Of a DNA stretch of 9,759 nt, positions 6,611-9,759 are shown piece by piece. The notes under the pieces are model-generated. The model ran no database searches and was not told the origin of the DNA. It was given only the letters and a program-made list of their open reading frames with translations. This stretch comes from Campylobacterales bacterium. Lineage in GTDB: Bacteria > Campylobacterota > Campylobacteria > Campylobacterales > Sulfurimonadaceae. The stretch lies in NCBI GenBank assembly GCA_016937915.1, contig JAFGVR010000009.1, positions 1-9,759 on the forward strand, written 5' to 3'. Made by a program: the position numbers and the translations under genes. Positions within the stretch are counted from its first letter, which is position 1; each line of letters opens with the position of its first letter.

Positions 6611-7922
6611 CTAATAATAGATTTTTAAGATCTTCTTTAGCATCACCTGTGAGATGAAGGTTAAAGTTTTCAGCCAAGAAATTAAAAATATCCTCATTTA
6701 CAAACTGTGGTGGTTTTGGTCCAAGATAGATGTTTTGAACACCAAGACTAAATAGAGCTAAAAGGATGATAACCGCTTTTTGTTCCATCCAAGAAAGCAC
6801 TATAGAGATAGGAAGATCATTTATAGGGGTATTTAGTGCTGCACTTACCGCTTTTGCTATCTCAACTGCACCGTTTGAATCGTTACATTGACCAAGGTCT
6901 AAGTAGCGAGGTATCCCTGTACCCTCAATATTTCCAAAGTCTATATCGTTAAATCTAAATTTTCCACAACTTGAAGTGATAATTACACAATCTTTTGGTA
7001 AGTTCTCTGCCATCTCTCTATAGTAATTTCCAGCTTTTCCAGGTGCATCACATCCTGCTATGACAAAAAACTGTCTTATTTTTCCAGTTTGTATAGCTTC
7101 TAGGATTTGTGGAGCTAATGTTAGGATAGTTTTATAATGATGTCCAGTTACTAGTGAAAGATTATCATCCATATTTGTATCTTCACACTGAAGAGTTTTT
7201 TCTATCAGTTCATCAAAATTATCATCTACTATAGGGGTACCACCCTCGATGCCAACTATTTTGTATGTAAATACTCTATCTACATAATCGGCATCTTTTT
7301 TAGGTGGAACTATACAGTTTGTATTTACTACAAATGTACCTTTGAAGCGTTTCATAAGTTCCACTTGATCAAACCAAGCTTTTCCAACATTCCCTTTTAG
7401 ATGTGCATATTTTCTAAGTTCTGGATAACCATGAGCTGGAAGCATCTCAGAGTGGGTATATACATTTATCCCTCTACCCTCTGTAGCTTTTAAAAGTTTT
7501 TCCATCATCTCTAAGTTATGTCCACTTACTAAGATAGCTTTACCCTTAACTTTGTTTTGATTTACAACTACTGGAGTTGGTATCCCAAACTTTGATGTGT
7601 GTGCATTTGATAGTTTATCCATCACCTCTACACCAGCTGAACCAACTTTCATAAGTTGATTTATATGATCATTAAAATTGAAGTTTACATTTGTAAGTGT
7701 GAAGTAGAGTGTCTCACTCATAACATCATCTATATTTTTGGTTTGTGTAGGTTCTAGTTCGTTTAGATGCTCTCTATAAGCACTTAAACCTTTTAGTCCA
7801 AAAATCATTATATCTTGAAGACGAGCTAGATTTTCATCTTTTCCACATACACCAACAGTAGCACCTGTTGAACCGCATCCGTTTGGTGTACTCATCTCAC
7901 ATTGGTAACAAAACATACTCAT
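6597..7922 (-). CDS. hcp: Hybrid cluster protein, short form (hydroxylamine / NO reductase family)
   Basis: Hcp carries an Fe-S cluster near its N-terminus and a hybrid Fe-S-O cluster. The family reduces hydroxylamine in vitro and has been linked to NO reduction and protein S-nitrosation under anaerobic nitrosative stress. The protein has 441 residues against about 550 for E. coli and Desulfovibrio Hcp, matching the short class that lacks part of the N-terminal helical region. All expected hybrid-cluster ligands are visible: H135 (GHNLEMM), E159, C203 (TNC), C291 (GCD), C319 (SSCGKFRFN), C346 (GQC), E380 and K382 (MEQK). The N-terminal cysteines are C5, C8, C16 and C26, an unusual CX2CX7CX9C spacing. 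AAAGGA at 7928-7933 is a strong ribosome site 5 nt before the ATG at 7922. The gene follows a Crp/Fnr regulator and has its own predicted regulated promoter. No hcr reductase gene is nearby. Confidence 0.97.
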   Translation of the reverse strand: MSMFCYQCEMSTPNGCGSTGATVGVCGKDENLARLQDIMIFGLKGLSAYREHLNELEPTQTKNIDDVMSETLYFTLTNVNFNFNDHINQLMKVGSAGVEVMDKLSNAHTSKFGIPTPVVVNQNKVKGKAILVSGHNLEMMEKLLKATEGRGINVYTHSEMLPAHGYPELRKYAHLKGNVGKAWFDQVELMKRFKGTFVVNTNCIVPPKKDADYVDRVFTYKIVGIEGGTPIVDDNFDELIEKTLQCEDTNMDDNLSLVTGHHYKTILTLAPQILEAIQTGKIRQFFVIAGCDAPGKAGNYYREMAENLPKDCVIITSSCGKFRFNDIDFGNIEGTGIPRYLDLGQCNDSNGAVEIAKAVSAALNTPINDLPISIVLSWMEQKAVIILLALFSLGVQNIYLGPKPPQFVNEDIFNFLAENFNLHLTGDAKEDLKNLLLEKVA

Positions 7923-7950
7923 AAATATCCTTTAAAACTATTTTAAAGAA

Positions 7951-7956
7951 ATATTA
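7951..7956 (-). promoter_or_regulatory. -10 box of the hcp promoter
   Basis: The minus strand reads TAATAT, predicting a start site near 7944 and a leader of about 22 nt with the hcp ribosome site inside it. No -35 hexamer stands at the expected place; the Fnr-type palindrome lies there instead, as expected for an activator-dependent promoter. Confidence 0.6.
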
Positions 7957-7978
7957 GTGAGTTAAGAAGATAATCTCA

Positions 7979-7992
7979 TTGACTTAAATCAA
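7979..7992. promoter_or_regulatory. Crp/Fnr-type operator of the hcp promoter
   Basis: TTGACTTAAATCAA is a near-perfect dyad with half-sites TTGAC and TTGAT (as read inward from each side) and a self-complementary TTAA spacer. It differs by one base from the Fnr consensus TTGAT-N4-ATCAA. Its centre, 7985.5, is 41.5 bp upstream of the start site predicted from the -10 box, the standard class II activator position. It overlaps the TGA stop codon of the upstream regulator gene (7989-7991). Confidence 0.77.
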
Positions 7993-8630
7993 CAATATTG
8001 AAATAATCTTTTTTTATCTAAAACTTTTAGTTTACGCTTATCGACACTTACAATCTCATCTTTTTTTAATGTTGCTATATTTCTAGATAAGGTTTCTGGG
8101 GTTATGTTTAAAATTGCAGCGATTTTTCTATGGGAGAGTTCATCTATATGATTTTCATTCTCATATATAAATTTACATATTTTACTAAATGTATCCATAG
8201 TGAGGTTTGTAGTTATGATATTTTGAAGAGCCTGAATCTTTTTAGATAATGATTCAATGATTTTCATACTAATATCAGGATTGCGTAAAAACTCTTTCTC
8301 AAACAGATCATAATCTATCTCAAGTATCTCACAATCAGTTTCACACATTGCAGTAGCTGGGTAATTGATCTTTTGCATGTGGGCAGTTTCTGCTATCAAT
8401 GTTTGGGGTTGAAAAAAGTGGATAACCACTTCGTTTCCTTTGGAATCAACCTTATACACTTTTACAATCCCATCTAATAAAAGCTTTAGTTTGTCTGGTT
8501 CATCACCCTCATAAAACAGTATATTACCCTTATAGTAGCTCTTAATATTAGAGATCTCATGAAGCCTATCGATGTGAACTTGACTTAATTCTTTAAAAAA
8601 TTCAATCTCTATTTTCATGACATCTGACAC
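7989..8630 (-). CDS. Crp/Fnr-family transcription regulator, probable regulator of hcp
   Basis: This cytoplasmic DNA-binding regulator has the two-part Crp/Fnr layout in 213 residues. Residues about 15-120 form the cNMP-binding-like beta-barrel (KGNILFYEGDEPDKLKLLL, then VVIHFFQPQTLI). Residues about 122-145 form the dimer helix. Residues 165-190 form the winged helix with recognition segment TPETLSR. E179, S182 and R183 match the residues Fnr uses to read TTGA-type half-sites, which fits the operator just downstream. There is no N-terminal Fnr cysteine cluster; cysteines occur only at 96, 100, 152 and 213, so direct oxygen sensing through a 4Fe-4S cluster is unlikely. A heme, NO or redox signal as in Dnr/HcpR-type relatives is possible but not shown. 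The frame opens at GTG 8630; ATG at 8618 (residue 5) is an alternative, and both have weak ribosome sites. It lies 33 nt after the thioesterase gene, probably in the same transcript. Confidence 0.92.
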   Translation of the reverse strand: MSDVMKIEIEFFKELSQVHIDRLHEISNIKSYYKGNILFYEGDEPDKLKLLLDGIVKVYKVDSKGNEVVIHFFQPQTLIAETAHMQKINYPATAMCETDCEILEIDYDLFEKEFLRNPDISMKIIESLSKKIQALQNIITTNLTMDTFSKICKFIYENENHIDELSHRKIAAILNITPETLSRNIATLKKDEIVSVDKRKLKVLDKKRLFQYC

Positions 8631-8663
8631 ATATATCTTTTTTATTTATAAACATTAAATTCC

Positions 8664-9059
8664 CTATCTTTTGGTGATATTTAAAATTTTTTTGAATTCT
8701 TGAGGTATTTTAGCTACTTTTGAGTTTAGCATCCCAACTAACACTATATCCATCTCAAAAACTATCTTTTCATCTTGATTTAATATCTGTTGAAACATAG
8801 TTATAGATGCACCTCTAAACTCTTTTATAGATGTGTAAACTTTTATCTCATCTCCAAAGAGTGCTGGTAGTTTGTAGTTGGCAGTTAGAGTTTTTACTAC
8901 AAAATGGTAGCCGTTTTGGATAGGTGATGCACTTTTTGAAAAAAATATCTCCGACCTTGCTCTCTCACAAAAGTTTAGATATTTTGAGTGGTAGCAGTAC
9001 CCTCCAACATCTACATCTTCATAATATATCTTTGTTTTAAACGGTGTTATGTTTTGCAT
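8664..9059 (-). CDS. YbgC-like acyl-CoA thioesterase (4HBT hotdog fold)
   Basis: This 131-residue single hotdog-fold protein has the length usual for YbgC/4-hydroxybenzoyl-CoA thioesterases, which hydrolyse acyl-CoA or acyl-ACP thioesters in the cytoplasm as oligomers. The N-terminal signature YYEDVDVGGYCYHSKYLNF aligns with the family's YEDTDxGGVVYHxxYL, and the Asp before Gly-Gly is the expected catalytic residue. ERARSE follows it, as usual. In Proteobacteria ybgC often sits with tol-pal; here it leads a set with the regulator and hcp, so substrate and pathway are unknown. The frame can be extended one codon to TTG at 9062, but ATG at 9059 has GGGA 6 nt upstream and is preferred. Confidence 0.9.
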   Translation of the reverse strand: MQNITPFKTKIYYEDVDVGGYCYHSKYLNFCERARSEIFFSKSASPIQNGYHFVVKTLTANYKLPALFGDEIKVYTSIKEFRGASITMFQQILNQDEKIVFEMDIVLVGMLNSKVAKIPQEFKKILNITKR

Positions 9060-9085
9060 CAAAAATCCCTTTTAATTTTATTCGT

Positions 9086-9094
9086 ATTATATCA
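9086..9094 (-). promoter_or_regulatory. Extended -10 promoter of the thioesterase-regulator unit
   Basis: The minus strand reads TGATATAAT, a perfect extended -10 box (hexamer 9086-9091). It predicts a start near 9079 and a leader of about 20 nt with the AAAAGGGA ribosome site. This is the best promoter in the window and probably drives the thioesterase and regulator genes, with read-through into hcp possible. Confidence 0.62.
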
Positions 9095-9115
9095 TCAGAT
9101 AAAAAAGGTTTCTTT

Positions 9116-9121
9116 TATAAT
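9116..9121 (+). promoter_or_regulatory. Candidate -10 box for the rhodanese gene
   Basis: TATAAT on the plus strand, divergent from the thioesterase promoter about 25 bp away, would give a leader of about 77 nt. An alternative is TAAAAT at 9170-9175, which would give a leader of about 23 nt. The sequence does not decide between them. The region between is very AT-rich. Confidence 0.38.
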
Positions 9122-9204
9122 GAAAAATTATTATTTTTATATATTAATTTTATTTTTAATTTTGAGAGGTAAAATTTCACAAATTAAAGATTTAACGGTT
9201 TTAA

Positions 9205-9669
9205 ATGAAAAAAATATTATTATCTACTATTTTAACGGCTCTACTTGGTGTATCTGCAAACGCTTATGATGCAGACAAAGCAAAAAACTTTGATGGTTTT
9301 TTCTCTAAGATGACACAAGAAGCTTGTGCAAACTCTAAACTTTTCATAGATGCAACAGAGACTATGAAGATGATAAAAGATAATGAGGATTTTCTTTTTT
9401 TAGATGTTAGAACAAAAGGGGAGCACTCTGTTTTAGCGGTAGTTATAGAAAACTCTATCCACATACCACTTGAAGATCTGTTCAAAAAAGAGTCTCTTGA
9501 TAAACTACCAAAAGATAAAACTATAGTTATAACTTGTCACTCAGGAACTAGAGCTACTATGGCTGCTATGAGTCTAAAACAAGTTGGTTTTAAACAAACT
9601 AGAGTTTTAAAAGGGGGACTTGTAGCACTAGCAGATGCAAACGACCCTAAAAATGCACCTGTAAAATAA
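9205..9669 (+). CDS. Exported single-domain rhodanese (sulfurtransferase)
   Basis: Rhodaneses carry sulfane sulfur as a cysteine persulfide and pass it to thiols, cyanide or partner proteins. The 154-residue product has a Sec signal peptide at 1-20 (MKK, hydrophobic core, Ala-Asn-Ala cleavage site), so it should act in the periplasm. One rhodanese domain covers about 45-145. It has FLFLDVRTKGEH, then IHIPLEDL, and active-site loop CHSGTR with C111 as catalytic cysteine; six residues in the loop is the usual rhodanese size. RVLKGGLVAL near the end fits the usual RVLxGG motif. The start is fixed because an in-frame stop lies immediately upstream (9202-9204); the ribosome site is weak. It is transcribed away from the thioesterase, regulator and hcp set. 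Periplasmic rhodaneses are frequent in sulfur-metabolising Campylobacterota, but its sulfur donor is unknown. Confidence 0.93.
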   Translation: MKKILLSTILTALLGVSANAYDADKAKNFDGFFSKMTQEACANSKLFIDATETMKMIKDNEDFLFLDVRTKGEHSVLAVVIENSIHIPLEDLFKKESLDKLPKDKTIVITCHSGTRATMAAMSLKQVGFKQTRVLKGGLVALADANDPKNAPVK

Positions 9670-9677
9670 ACCAAACG

Positions 9678-9759
9678 AAACTGCCCCCATTTGTCAAGAC
9701 AAACTTTTCACTAATTTTATTTCCCATTAGCACCTCTAACCTCATGCCGCTTTTTCATG
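9678..9759 (-). mobile_element. Possible end of an insertion sequence, with the last codons of a minus-strand gene
   Basis: After the rhodanese stop codon, base use changes to a C-rich block, CTGCCCCCATTTGTCAAGACA (9681-9701), which resembles IS3-family terminal repeats of the CTGNCCCC...GACA type as I remember them. On the minus strand a frame enters from the right edge and ends at TAA (9717-9719); its last 13 codons read MKKRHEVRGANGK. A gene ending about 40 bp from an element end is normal for a transposase. Neither the other end nor a target duplication is visible, so this is tentative. Confidence 0.3.

Noticed and set aside
7993..8000. Perfect palindrome CAATATTG next to the hcp operator
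   Set aside because: Eight bases in AT-rich coding sequence at the end of the regulator gene; easily explained by chance.
9120..9269. Small hydrophobic plus-strand frame before and overlapping the rhodanese gene
   Set aside because: The only upstream ribosome-like site is far away, the composition follows the AT-rich DNA, and the second half is a shadow of the rhodanese signal-peptide codons. Not called as a gene.

Overview
The window looks like chromosomal DNA from a Campylobacterota bacterium (the former Epsilonproteobacteria, perhaps Sulfurimonas-, Sulfuricurvum- or Arcobacter-like). The evidence is low G+C, compact genes, -10 boxes of the TGnTATAAT type with weak or absent -35 boxes, and the mix of genes: cobalamin methionine synthase, a Cache/PAS/GGDEF protein, hybrid cluster protein, a Crp/Fnr regulator and a periplasmic rhodanese. 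The genus is inferred, not shown.

Layout. (1) 1-219, minus strand: the first 73 codons of an exported protein with beta-strand repeats, running off the left edge. (2) 220-461: divergent control region without a gene. (3) 462-3944, plus: full-length metH. A 12-bp hairpin follows its stop codon, and the hairpin lies inside the start of an overlapping small gene for a putative exported protein (3922-4212). (4) 4305-6566, plus: a membrane-bound diguanylate cyclase gene (Cache-like sensor, two PAS domains, GGEEF output) broken by one in-frame TAG at 4650-4652. (5) 6587-6610: a bidirectional terminator between the converging cyclase and hcp genes. (6) 9059 down to 6597, minus: a probable transcription unit of a YbgC-type thioesterase, a Crp/Fnr-family regulator without Fnr iron-sulfur cysteines, and a short-form hybrid cluster protein. 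(7) 9205-9669, plus: an exported rhodanese. (8) 9670-9759: probable boundary of a further element, perhaps the end of an insertion sequence.

How the genes work together. The best-supported regulatory link is regulator to hcp. An Fnr-type palindrome, TTGACTTAAATCAA, overlaps the regulator's stop codon and is centred 41.5 bp upstream of the start site predicted from the hcp -10 box, which is the geometry of a class II activated promoter. The regulator's recognition helix carries the E-x-x-S-R residues that read TTGA-type half-sites. This suggests a local switch for nitric oxide or nitrosative stress, or for anaerobiosis. I see no clearly new multi-gene system. The points most worth following are this switch, the nonsense-interrupted cyclase, the hairpin inside the small gene after metH, and the right-edge element.
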